From NCBI GenBank assembly GCA_020809705.1, contig CP085832.1, positions 1 through 64,000 of the forward strand: a stretch of 64,000 nucleotides of DNA, in the 5' to 3' direction. Below are positions 48,393 through 60,238 of the stretch, in pieces (within the stretch, counting starts at the first letter, position 1; every line of letters begins with the position of its first letter). Made by a program: the position numbers and the translations under genes. The stretch is from Calonectria ilicicola (taxonomy: Eukaryota; Ascomycota; Sordariomycetes; Hypocreales; Nectriaceae). The notes beneath the pieces are model-generated. The model was given only the letters and a program-made list of their open reading frames with translations. It was not told the origin of the DNA and did not search any database.

Positions 48393-49763
48393 AGAGCAAT
48401 CTATTATTAAGGAAAATTGAAGAATATAATCTAGTACTTCTAGGAGAAAAGAAAATAGACTATCTATAAGTGTTAGAGGAATATTAAATGGAATTAATAA
48501 GGGATATTTATGAATATCCTTTGTATAGCTATAAAGGTATTAATAAAACCCTTGAATAAGTTAAATAGATATTTTCCTTTAGTAAGATGAAAAAGAAAGT
48601 TGAATAAGTGTATAAGGAATGCAGTTTATATTAATACTCCAAAAACCAAGATACAAATTATATAGATTATTATAACCATCCCCTATTATATAATGATTAT
48701 AGGATTTAATTATAATGGACTTTATTACTAACCTTCCTTTATTAATAGATCTTACTATAGAAGTATATTATAATAGTATTTTTATTATTGTAGATTACTT
48801 TATGAAAGTAGTATATTATCTCCTTTATAATAAAGTAATAAAAGAAGAATAATTTACCTACCTTTTCTTTTAAAATATAATTACTATATATAAACTACTA
48901 ACCAAAATTATTTCGAATAGAGGATAACTATTTATATTTAAGTTTTAGTAAAATCTAATATTCTTAATAGGATTAAATTATAAGCTAAGTATAGCCTTCT
49001 ACTTTTAAATAAATAGGTAAATTAAATATTAAAATTAAAAAATTAAGCAATATCTATAATACTATATTAACTACAAACAAACCAATTAAGTAAAAAAGTT
49101 ACCTATTATATAATTAGTATATAATATATTCTACAATTATAATATTAAAATAATATTAGTAAAAGCTAACTTTAGCTTTATACTAGATACTTATTGAGCC
49201 CTTTTAGAAGGTATAATTTAAATAAAAGCTATAATTAAGTTAGATAATTTAAGAAAATTATATAAAGAAATAAAAATAGAATTTAAGTTTATTTATAATA
49301 TAATAAAAAGATATTATAATCTTAAAAGGCTAAAGGGACTAACCTTTTTAAAAGGAGATATAGTCTACTTAGTAACAAAAAATCTTATAATAAAAAGATA
49401 AAATAAAAAAATCAACTTTATATAGATTAGGCCATACTTAATTAAAAGAAAAATATTAGAAAATAACTATAAACTTGATCTCCTAGATAATATCAAGGTC
49501 CACTTTATCTTCTATATCTTATTATTAGAACTAAGTAAGGGTATCTAAGTAAATATAAAACCTAAGTATAAACTATAAATAAAAAACCTAGAAGATTAAT
49601 AAGAAGTTAAAAAATCCTATAAAGAAGAAAAAGAATAAAAAATTTAAAATTAAATAAAAAGATTATAAAGAAATAATTTAAGAACCTATTAAATATTTTA
49701 TATATTATTTAAAAATACTAGAAGTATTTCTTCAAAATCAATATAAAGGAAATTAAGTAAACT
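48393..49763 (+). pseudogene. E1 integrase and chromodomain segment
   Basis: Continuation of E1 after E5. The integrase core starts with M-D at 48715-48720 (followed by FITNLP). The chromodomain trace lies at about 49565-49690 with Trp codons turned to stops. E6 is inserted just downstream. Confidence 0.8.
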
Positions 49764-50158
49764 TATTATGACCCATGACACGCCTAGGCGGTCTACAACG
49801 GCAGAACTAATACCTACCTACCCTATAGCCCCACACCAACTAATAAGGAAGCGCTTACTTGCAATTACCTATAATATTAGTAATCACCTTGTAATCACCC
49901 ATCCAATTATTAATACTTAAATAGAATTAATATAATAAGCGTCTACTATAATAATAGTATATAAATAGATTAGAATCCGCCCTTATAATTAATACTAACT
50001 AGCTTTCAATATAACTTGATTACCTCAATTACAATTAACTATTACCTAACATAATACTTCCATTGCTCTATTTACTATAATATATCTAACCATCCTACTA
50101 ATAATAAACCTTTTATTTTAATTGATTTATTAAGTTAGGAATTAACTAGACTATTACA
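49764..50158 (+). repeat. E6 5' LTR (395 bp)
   Basis: Subfamily B LTR with GTCTACAACGGCAGAACT near its start, a variant shared with E4. Confidence 0.88.
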
Positions 50159-53100
50159 TATTGAAAGCTTTTATTTAGTTAATTATCTATATTAATAATT
50201 AAATAATAATAATATTTGGAAAAAACCTTGCTGCTATTGCTCCTTCTAGTAATACTAAGTTAACTATAGAACTACAGTAGGTCAAAAAGAAACTTACAAA
50301 TACATAAGTATAACTTAAAGTAGAAAAAGCCAGAACCACTATAATTAAAGGAAATAAGGGTAAAGATATTAATGAAATTCTAAGACCCCCAGTTCTAGAA
50401 CCCTTCCTAGGAAAGGCTGCCAATATAGTCCCCTTCCTCACCCAAATAAAAGGATACTTCTGCTTCTTCCTAATATAACTTATAACCCCTAAAGCCCAGG
50501 TACTATACACTAAAATCTTCCTCCAAGAAGATATAAGAGTATAGTTTAAACCTATTATAAGAGATTATCTAAAAAACAAAAACAATACTAACTAAAATAA
50601 AAAGACCTAAGAGATCTTTAGAAACTAAGAATATTTCAAAACCACTATTAAAGACAATTTTAATATAATTAATATAAAATAATAAGCTATAAACTAATTA
50701 TATAAACTTAAATAAATAAAATCTTACAGCCAATATTCAGCCAAGTTTAAAAGAATTATAGCACAAATAGCCTAGGATAATAATACACTAATAGAACTTT
50801 ACTATAAAGGCTTAAAAAGTGAAGTTAAGGATAAAATCTATAAGAAAAACTAACTAAAGAAACTCTTAAAGTACATCAAAAGTACTATCAAAATTAATAA
50901 AAAATAATTTAATTAACATAAAAAATATGCCCAAAATAATAAAAACCCATATATCCCAAATAAAAGAAAAACCCAGAACAAGCAATAAAGCACTACATAT
51001 AGGACTCATTCAGGACCAATAAAACTCAATACCACCTAAGAATATAATAAAAGTAAGATTACCTACTTCAACTATAGAAAAAAAAAACATAAATCCTTCA
51101 AATATTACTCCCCAAAAACAGGAAATCAATTCAAACCTATACCAGAAGGATAGAAATAACTTAATATTATAAAAACTTAATAAACCCTAGTACTAAAAGG
51201 AAAAGAGAATACTATAAGAAAAGTTATTCTTATTATTATTAAAAAACATAAATCAACTACTATAATTAAGTAATACATAAAAAACCATAAATTACACAAG
51301 ATAAAACTCACCCTACAATAAAAAATCAATAAAGCTATCCGAAAAGTATAATTAATTTAATAAGAAAGTTAGTCCTACCTTCCCTACAAATAGTTAAAAT
51401 AAGCCAAAAAGATAGAAATCCTTATATCTATCCTAAATATATATACTAATAAAGCACCAATATAATAAGATATCTATACTTATAACAAAAACAAAAATAG
51501 GAAATAGATAACTAATATTAAAAGAATAGCCCAATAAGTCAGGGAACCCTTATAAAACGGAGATAAAGTCTTCCTACTTATACAAAATAAATAATAACCA
51601 GAAAACCACAACCCCCAACCTATCTAATATAAGAAGGATGACCCTAAACTAAATACAACACACAAAGAATATAAGAATATCTCATAGATAAGCTACTACA
51701 ATCACAACTGCCTCCAATATATAAAACAAAAGCAATATATAATATACTTTCCTATTAAAGTAGAAGATATAATTATCCACTACACCTATAGAAAATACTT
51801 CAACTAACATAAAATAATAAAAAGAAACCCTTACTACCAGTTCATTATATTAGAACTAGGTAAGCCTAAGTTCCCCAATTACAACAAGCTACCCTAAAAT
51901 AAATATTAAAACCCCAAATACAATATCCACATAATAAATAAAGTAATAGCCTAGTACCAAACAAAACCAAAAAATAAGCAGAGCCCCCTGTAGAAGAATA
52001 GTAGGAGTAGTTAGGGCAACAACCCCTGGAATTACTAAAAAAACTCCCTAAAAAAGCTCTATACTTTACAACTAAAGAGCAACCCCAATAACAATTAAAA
52101 ATAAAAGTAAAGATTAAAAGAAAGTAATATAACACTATAGTAAATAGCAAAACTAAGCAAAATTACATAAATCCTTAAATAATCAACAAACTTTAGTTAT
52201 TATAAACAACAAAAGTCAACCTATACAAAATCATTAATATAAAAGAAATACTCTTTAGATATAATAATAGTATTATAAATAAAAAGATTAATTATCTAAA
52301 AGTCTTCATTAAAGGAAAGAACTAAGAAATAACCTTCAATATTATTAATATCAGATAACACAATCTAGTTTTAAGGTACCCATAATTATACCAATACAAC
52401 CCTAATATCTGCTAGCGTACTAGCCAGGTACAAATACCTAAGGAGTATAATACAGCTAATAATATTTTTATAAAATATAATAAAAGATCTTAAACTCCTA
52501 GCTTTAACTAAGTAAAAGACATAAGTAAAAAAAATCTTTACTATCTAAAAGAATAAAATATAAATATAAAAATAATTAGAAAAGACAAAGATAATAAATA
52601 ATTATCTACCTTAGAACATAATTCCAATAAATCAATAAAAGCCTCAAAAAAATAAAAACTAAAGTAGAAATAGATAGACTGTACAATATACTCTTATAGT
52701 ACTAAATCTATAAAAAGCTCTTTATAGAAGAACTAGACACTAGACTACCTAAGTTTAGCCAGTGGGATCACAAAATCATCCTTAAAGACAGATCCAACAC
52801 CCAATTTTACCCTATTTATAATCTCAACCAAATTAAACTTAATACTCTAAAAAATACATCCAAAATATACTTAAAAAAAGATATATCCATATTTTAAACT
52901 CTAAAGTTAATTATTCTATTATATTTATACTTAAAAAAAACAGGAAGCTATACCTTGTTGTGGATTACTAATAGCTTAATAATATTATTATTAAAGATTA
53001 CACTCTACTACTATTAATTAATAAAATAAAAGATCACCTTTATAAAGCTAATATCTTTATTATACTAGATCTTAAAGGAGTATATAATCTTATTTATATT

Positions 53101-56100
53101 AAAGAAGGATATAAATGGAAAACTGCTTTCTAAACTAAGTTTAGATTATTTAAATACCTAATTATATCTTTTAAACTTATAAATATACTAGCATTATTCC
53201 AATAAATAATAACCAATATATTATAAAAATACTTAAATATCTTTATTATCTACTATCTAGATAATATCCTTATTTTCTCTAAAAATAAAAAAGAATATAA
53301 AGAATATATCCATAAGATCTTAAAAGCCCTCCAAGATACCAAACTCCTAATTAAATTAGAAAAAAGCAAGTTCCACACTTAAAAAGTAGAATTTCTAGAA
53401 TATATTATTAGCCCTAATAAAATTTACATAGACCTAAAGAAAGTCATTATAGTAAAAGATTGGAAGGAATTTATTAATATAAAGAAAGTATAAGCCTTCC
53501 TAAAATTTACTAACTATTACTAAAGATTCATTAAGGGATTTAATAAAATCGCCTTAGGCATAATAGAACTAACTAAGAAAGGAATTACCTTTTAATAGGA
53601 AAATAAAACATAACAATCATTCAAAGCTATAAAAAATACTATTTTAGAAGAACCTATCCTTACAATATTCGACCCTAATAAACCTATAGAGCTAAAAACC
53701 GATATATCAGACTTTGCCCTAGAGGCCCAGATCGAATAACAAGATAAACAAGGAAACCTATATCCTATAGCATTCTACTTATATAAGCTATACAGCCCTA
53801 AGCTAAATTACCCTATTTATAATAAAGAATTCCTTACTATTATTAATACTTTTAAAGAATTCTAATAATATTTTTTAAAAAGTAATTATAAAATCATAAT
53901 ATATACTAACTATAAAAATATTACTTATTTTATAATTATTTAAAAACTTAATAAAAGGCAATTATAATATATAGAATATCTATCCAAATTCAATTATTAA
54001 ATCATTTATATTAAAAAAACTAAAAACAGCTACACCAATACAATCAACCACTGACCCAACTATAACACAAAAAAACTAAAAATATAAAAAAAACTATTAA
54101 TCTATAATACTAATAGAGGACTAGAACAAGCCCTAATTAATAAAATAATAATAAAAACAAAGAAAATAATCATTATTATAAGAATAGAAGGATTACTGTA
54201 TACAATTAGAACCACTACTATAGAAATACCTATATAACAAGTGGAATAAGGTAATCCACTACTAAGAAAAATCGAAGAATACAATCTAATACTTCTAAAA
54301 GAAAAAAACAAACTACTTATAAGTACTAGAAGAATACCAAATAGAGTTAATAAAGAATATTTATAAATACCCCTTATATAGTTATAAAAGCATTAATAAA
54401 ACCTTTAAATAAATCAAATAAATATTTTCCTTTAATAAGATAAAAAAGAAAGTTAAATAAGTATATAAGAAATATAACCTATATCAACACTTCAAAAAAC
54501 CAAAATATAAACTATATAGATTATTATAACCATCCTCTATCATATAATAACCATAAAACTCAATCATAATAAACTTTATTATCAACCTCCTCTTATCAGT
54601 AGACCCTATTACAAAAATATACTATAATAATATTTTCATTATTATTAATTACTTTATAAAAGCAGCATATTATCTCCCTTATAATAAAACAACAAAAGAA
54701 AAATAATTTATTTACCTTTTTTTCAAAATATAATCACTATATATAAACTACTAACCAAAATCATTTTAAATAAAAAATAACCATTTACATCTAAGTTTTA
54801 ACAAAGCCTAATATCCTTAATAAGATTAAACCATAAACTAAGCACAGCCTTCTACCCCCAAACGGATAGGCAAACCAAACGCCAAAACTAGAAAATTAAG
54901 TAATATCTATAATACTATATTAACTATAAGCAAACCAATTAAATAGAAAAGTTACCTATTATATAATTAGCATATAATATATCCTACAATCACAACATCA
55001 AAATAATACTAATAAAAGCTAATTTTAGCTTTATACTAAATACTTACTAAGCCCCTTTAGAAGGTATAATTTAAGTAAAAGCTATAATTAAATCAAATAA
55101 TTTAAGAAAATTATATAAAAAAATAAAGATAGAACTTAAGTTTATCTATAATATCATAAAAAGATATTATAACCTTAAAAGGCTAAAGAGACTAACCTTT
55201 TTAGAGAGAGACATGGTCTACCTAATAACAAAAAATCTTATAACAAAAAAACAAAACAAAAAAATCAACTTCATATAAATTAAACTATACCCAATTAAAA
55301 GAAAAATATCAGAAAACAACTACAAGCTCGACCTCCTAAACAACATTAAAGTCCACTCTATCTTTTATATTTCATTACTAGAACCTAATAATAACATCTA
55401 AGTTAATACAGAACTAACATACAAACTACAAATAAAAAACCCCAAAGACTAATAAAAAATCAAAAAGATCCTACAAAGAAGAGAAAAAGACAGAAAATTT
55501 AAAATTAAATAGAAAGGCTATAAAGAAATAATATAGAAATCTATAAAACACCTCACACATTACTTAAAGCTACTAAAAGCATTCCTAAGAACACAACACC
55601 AAGTAAACTATCAAGATCAATAACATTCCAATCAATAATATCTACTACCCTTAAAGACTATATCTAAATAATAACTTCTAATTCTACCCAATCCACCTCT
55701 TCCAACTCATCTAAAAAAGAAAGCCTATAATATACTATCTCTATATCCTTCATCTTAAGTTAATATTTCTAATAATAAAAATAGAATAAATAATTTAAGA
55801 ATTCCTAAACCTTAGCCTAAATCACAAGCACCTCCACTTATACATAAAGGAACTTCTCCTCAACAATCTCTTCCTCTATATTTAAACAATTAAACTTCTA
55901 ATTTATCCAATTTATTACAAAAATCAGCAATCAATCATATTTATTATTATAAAATAATATATATATAACTAAAAATACTTTTAAAGCATTATAGGTCCTA
56001 CTATAATAAGTGCACTCGCCATAATAGTTACTAAAATCTAGCAATATCTTACATCATAAACCCTTAGAGAAATAAAATAAATATAATATAATTTCAAAAT

Positions 56101-56268
56101 CTATTAAATTAATAAACTAAGCTTAGGCCTTAGCACAAAGACACTATTTAAAATCACCTAGACCATAAGGTATAATTAGAAAATATTTTAAAGATTAAAA
56201 ATAAGAAACTCACACACAAAATCAAACTAACAAGCCTTAAGAACAAGACCAACAGAAAAAGAACATCA
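50159..56268 (+). pseudogene. E6 gag-pol remnant
   Basis: Same order as E2. RT catalytic motif at 53254-53265 reads YLDN. Integrase and chromodomain traces at about 54560-55560. Stops throughout. Confidence 0.8.
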
Positions 56269-56663
56269 TATTATAACCCATAACACACCTAGACAGTCTA
56301 CAACAGCAGAACTAACACCTACCTACCCTATAGCCCCACACCAACCAATAAGAAAGCACTCACTCACAATCACCCATAATATTAATAATCACCCTATAAT
56401 CACCCACCCAATCACCAACACTTAAATAGAACCAATACAATAAGCGCCTACTACAATAATAGTATATAGACAGATTAGAATCCGCCCTTATAGTCAATAT
56501 TAACTAGCTTTCAATACAACTTAATTACCTCAATTGCAATTGACTATTACCTAATATAATACTTCCATTACTTTATTTACCATAACACACCTAACCATCC
56601 TGCCAACAATAAACCCTTTATTCTAATTAGTTTATCAAGTTGGGAATTAACCAGACTGTTACA
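56269..56663 (+). repeat. E6 3' LTR (395 bp)
   Basis: RIP-mutated start (TATTATAACCCATAACAC); the end CAGACTGTTACA is readable. Confidence 0.88.
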
Positions 56664-56668
56664 AAACT

Positions 56669-57309
56669 ACTCCAGTTAATAATCCTATAATCCTTAAGTA
56701 ATTGTACCTCTAATAATATTAATACCTTAATATACTTCTTTTCTTCTAATTTATCCAAATCCTTGTAACCTTAAGAAATTATTTCTTTTGCCTTTTTATA
56801 TAAATAATGTTCTTAAGTATATAAGCGCTATAACTAAGCTAGAGCACTTATTAAATCTGCCTTAGCCTTCTCCTTCTCTCTATTAATTTAATCTTTCTTA
56901 TAAGAAATCTACTTAATTAAGAAGAAAATAAGTATATAAAAGTAAAAGAAGGAATATACTTATAAGCTTAAGTAGAAATACCTTCAAAATTATAGCTAGA
57001 ATATTTATTTCTTATATAAAATTTGTAGTGGCTTTTTCTCTTAGTTATAATATAGGATAATTGCCTAGTGCGAAAATAAGCTAAATAATAAGGCATCTTG
57101 AAACTAAATTTATTAATTAATTTAGTAATATTCTTTTAATAAGCTTTAATTATTTTAAAATAAGGAATAATTTTAATAATATAATCTAATATTCTATTAG
57201 TACTTAAATTATAAAAAGATAAAAGAGAAAAAATATATAGTAATTATAAGTGGGGAAACTAGCTTATTTACCTAGCCTTAGGATAAGATCAATAAAAGGG
57301 AGAGTATTA
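56669..57309 (+). other. E1 3' noncoding segment
   Basis: Lies between chromodomain and 3' LTR; matches 47350-47987 of E5 and is unrelated by eye to the equivalent part of E2/E4/E6, so it is a subfamily A marker. Function unknown. Confidence 0.65.
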
Positions 57310-57708
57310 TATTATAACCTGGATATTTAAAAGCAGTGACCACAGGCAGAATCCTAACTAATTATAATAAGACTACTCTAGACCTATATAACTAACTAAT
57401 AAAAGTAAAATTAAATAGCCCTTATTTAATATCACTAAAGATTATAATAAACATTATCAAACCAACTCTATTTAACCATTATAATAATAGAATCTTAGAT
57501 ATAATAATATATAGATAGATTAGATTTTACTGTAAGGAATGGAATTGATTAGCTTTTAATATAACTTGGTTACCTTAATTACAATTGACTATTACCTAAT
57601 ATAATACTTCTATTACTTTATTTACTATAACACACCTAACTATCCTGCTAATAATAAACCCTTTGTTTTGATTGGTTTATTAAGTTGGGAATTGACCAGA
57701 TTGTTATA
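57310..57708 (+). repeat. E1 3' LTR (399 bp)
   Basis: Subfamily A LTR; begins TATTATAACCTGGATATT, ends CCAGATTGTTATA (RIP form). Confidence 0.85.
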
Positions 57709-58251
57709 ATTATCCTTAGACTCTACCTTTTTTATATTTTTATTATTAGTAAGAGCTTTGAAAATAATAATTTTCTTTCTTTTAAAATAAGAAATTCTTA
57801 AAAATATAAATTAAATTAATATTATAATAATATTATTTAAAATTAATATAAATAATTCTTTTAAATAAAAACTTTTAATATATAATAATTTATATTAATA
57901 AAAAGGATTAAGTATATTAATTAAATAATAAAAGAAGATTATTATATTTAATAATAAATTAATCAATTAAATAAATTAATTAAAGATAATTAAATTATAT
58001 TAAAAGCTAAATTATACCCTAAATAATAACAACTCCTAGAAATCTAATATATAGTTCAATCTAGGGCTCTATAGAGCTATTTAAATAAAACTACCCTAAA
58101 GAGCAATATTTTTCTAAAAGCGCAGCGCTCCTTGCGGAGCAGCGCTCCTTAAGTCTATTGGCGTACGCGAGCACAGCTTGTCAGAAGTAAAAGCGGGTCT
58201 TCCGGCCTTCTGCCGGCGGCTTCACTGGTTGGGTTGGCCTAGGTCATAACA
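57709..58251 (-). mobile_element. Truncated, diverged gypsy remnant with one LTR
   Basis: 57709-57885 resembles the gag/LTR junction of E4 (36430-36517), and about 57883-58020 resembles the start of a minus-strand subfamily B LTR with deletions. The far end at 58241-58251 (AGGTCATAACA) is the reverse of the TGTTATGACC LTR start, giving an LTR of about 370 bp. Its terminal part (58110-58251) is GC-rich and not RIP-mutated, with two AGCGCTCCTT repeats (58124, 58141) around a GGAGC/GCTCC hairpin. The other end of the element is missing at the E1 junction. Assigned by partial visual similarity. Confidence 0.45.
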
Positions 58252-58637
58252 TCGGCGGCTGATATTTTACCGGCAGTAATAACGGCCCCGAATAAAAGCA
58301 ACGTTTCACAAATATAAACAAACCCATACAAATCAACAACAATCAAAATAAAAACGCTGCAATGAATATACCCGAAGAAGTACGAGAATCGTTCATCAAA
58401 CTAGGCTTATATATTGTCCCAAGAGAACACCTTCTAGGCTACATCCCTACGTTGTTGATCACTTTAACTAAAAGAGGACTTTCGCGCCCTTAAGATTCTT
58501 CCGCAAAATTGGATATCTTGTCGGCTTGACTTGAAATTTATATCATATAATCTTCTCGTTCCCATTAGACACTCTTCTTCTGATCGCTCTTTAGTTCAAA
58601 CTCCCAATCGTTAATATCCTTCATGGCTCTTGTGCAT
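58252..58637. other. Intergenic region, repeat block edge
   Basis: Balanced composition resumes here. No gene supported. It should contain the 3' untranslated region of the minus-strand SnoaL-like gene ending at 58638. Confidence 0.4.
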
Positions 58638-59398
58638 TCAGTAGCTAGGAATCCAGTTGCCCGCCTCAATGGCTGCCTCCATATTAGTATTGAACTGAAG
58701 TTGGAGCCCTTGTAAGATAACCAGTATTGACTTACCCAGGAAACCCACCAGTAAGTGCTAGTACAAACAACCCACCAGTACCACTCACTCATGCGTAACC
58801 CTAAGCACCGAAGTATACCCCAAGCGCCCTGTCCCTGGAGGCTTTGAGCCAGCCGTCCCCCCCCGTTCGCAACTGCAACCCAGCGATCTTCCAGCCTCTG
58901 GACTTTGCCGTCTTTGTCGACATGAACCCGAATTTCGGAGTCTATTGTCAACTCCATTCTGATGCCCCTGAAGAGATAATTATTGGATGGGTTGAGTCGG
59001 ATAGGATTCCCGTTGGATGTGACCACGTGCGATTGAATCCGAATGGACTCGCACCATGTAGCATGTGCATACCAGGCGGCCACATATTCGCGGTGGCCCT
59101 TCATAATGCCGCCAACATTGGCATGGTACGCTTGCGACGACCAGAGAGATAAATGCCTTAGTGATCCCTTTCCCTCATAGAGCTGTTCGCCGAGACCCGA
59201 GTCAATTGTCCCATGGCAGAATTAGGTATAGTGAGAAAATAAACGTACATCCAAGATACTGCCCACGAGCAGCCTTTCATGAGTTGAAAGAGTCACGCCA
59301 GGAGAGGCGTTAATGTTTATATTATGGATGTCACCAAAACAAAGAGGAGTTGTGGACTGCTCTTTTGGTTCGGCCCCGGTTGCAGTTTGCAATGACAT
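58638..59398 (-). CDS. SnoaL/NTF2-like small protein, 217 aa, three exons
   Basis: Exons 59398-59249, 59182-58736 and 58694-58638, with introns of 66 and 41 bp, all phase 0, ending in TGA. The second intron is short but has a GTAAGT donor and the third exon (NMEAAIEAGNWIPSY at its end) reads as a natural C-terminus. Residues 40-155 fit the fungal SnoaL-like pattern: ERLLVGSILD, a GSLRHLSLW turn, a GHREYVAAWYA helix, and beta strands with IRVHVDKDGKVQRLEDRW (134-151). NTF2/SnoaL folds are small alpha/beta cones that act as cyclases, isomerases or binding proteins, often in polyketide or terpenoid clusters. Residues 152-180 may be read in the wrong frame (see findings). Proximity to a terpene synthase and a P450 makes a cluster role possible but unproven. 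Confidence 0.6.
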
Positions 59399-59498
59399 TC
59401 TGGTCTACAGCAAAACGAGATAAATGAGTAACAGAATCGTTATTCCAAGCCTACCCGGTGGGTTGAGTAACTAGCGCGCAGGCTGGGCAAAATAAGCC
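59399..59498. promoter_or_regulatory. Upstream region of the SnoaL-like gene
   Basis: Only 100 bp separate the start codon from a foldback element, so the element may lie within the promoter. Contains TACCCGGTGGGTTGAGTAA (59452-59470), repeated with two changes beyond the element. Confidence 0.35.
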
Positions 59499-60238
59499 CC
59501 CACCTCTCCTCTGGAGAGGTGGTGACACAACCCGTATCTGCGTCGCATGCGTATCCAGCTTTTCCACCTTTACACCATAAAAATACATTACATTCTTGGC
59601 CAAATAATAAAAATATATATATTGGCAGGATCGCCTTGTTCTAATTTAATATATATATTGATTTTGTATATTTTCCTACAGTGGCTGTGGTAATGCAAGC
59701 GAGTGACTGTAGCAGTCAACGACAATGCCACGACAAAAATTAGGTGTAATTTGACTAAAATATTATTACTTTGGAGAGTTAACTTGGTCTTAAAAGGAGG
59801 GCAAAAGTGTTCAATTTACGTGACCAACACTATCAATAAATAAAATCTATTAATTCCAATTCGAAGAAGTATTTATTTTTGTAATTGCGATATATAATAT
59901 TATATATATTATATGATAAATATGTTACATTCGATCATATATGTCAGTTGTTGTAAATCTTGCTATTATTTGTGTGCAAACTAATGTATAACATATATAA
60001 AGTTGTCTGTGTAATATCTTCACATTACTACTTTGCACTAAAATTCCCCACTGCGCTACGGAGCAATTTGGCCAAAATTTAAACTGCGTTGAGTTAATAT
60101 GCTAAATTAATAGTATTTTTAATATGAAATAATTTGGGTAAGGAATGAAGGAGTTCTGGTTGAGTTTTCATGTAAAAGCTGGATACGCATGCGACGCAGA
60201 TACGGGTTGTGTCACCACCTCTCCAGAGGAGAGGTGGG
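59499..60238. mobile_element. Foldback/MITE-like element, 740 bp, perfect 65-bp TIRs
   Basis: 59499-59563 is repeated exactly, inverted, at 60174-60238. Each inverted repeat itself starts with a hairpin: CCACCTCTCC, TCT loop, GGAGAGGTGG. The AT-rich interior has no coding frame. Immediate flanks (AAATAAGC and AAATATGG) are only partly alike, so the target duplication is not settled. The interior has no RIP look. Probably a non-autonomous DNA transposon; superfamily unknown. Confidence 0.8.

Larger units (their letters stand above)
49764..56663 (+). mobile_element. E6: Ty3/gypsy chromovirus, subfamily B, 6,900 bp
   Basis: Inserted in the 3' part of E1; LTRs of 395 bp at 49764-50158 and 56269-56663; perfect target duplication AAACT. 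LTR start TATTATGACCCATGACACGC. The interior shows long plus-strand tracts with G-to-A but few C-to-T changes. Confidence 0.94.
14788..57708 (+). mobile_element. E1: outer Ty3/gypsy chromovirus, subfamily A, split by five insertions
   Basis: Element segments are 14788-16218, 16359-17852, 24765-26298, 41456-41486, 48393-49763 and 56669-57708. Removing the five insertions with one copy of each duplicated site leaves 6,901 bp, the length of its relative E5. LTRs are 399 bp (14788-15186, 57310-57708), TGTTATGACCCGG to GTTACA with RIP changes. Order: gag with zinc knuckle, protease, RT, RNase H, integrase, chromodomain, 3' noncoding. Coding is destroyed by RIP. Outer flanks are AGAAG and ATTAT, so no target duplication is seen, unlike every inserted element. 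Left flank is LINE copy 2; right flank is a different gypsy remnant. Confidence 0.9.

Noticed and set aside
50199..50510. Minus-strand 103-codon frame, with a partner at 18289-18531
   Set aside because: Antisense of gag in E6 and E2, same explanation. No protein-like features beyond hydrophobic residues from AT-rich codons.
14788..57708. CRISPR arrays, rRNA or prokaryotic features within the AT-rich block
   Set aside because: All repeated sequence is explained by LTR elements with target duplications; no regular short repeat-spacer pattern and no rRNA signature was seen.
59499..60238. Helitron, because of the terminal hairpin
   Set aside because: Hairpins are at both ends within identical inverted repeats; Helitrons lack TIRs and have one 3' hairpin with CTRR.
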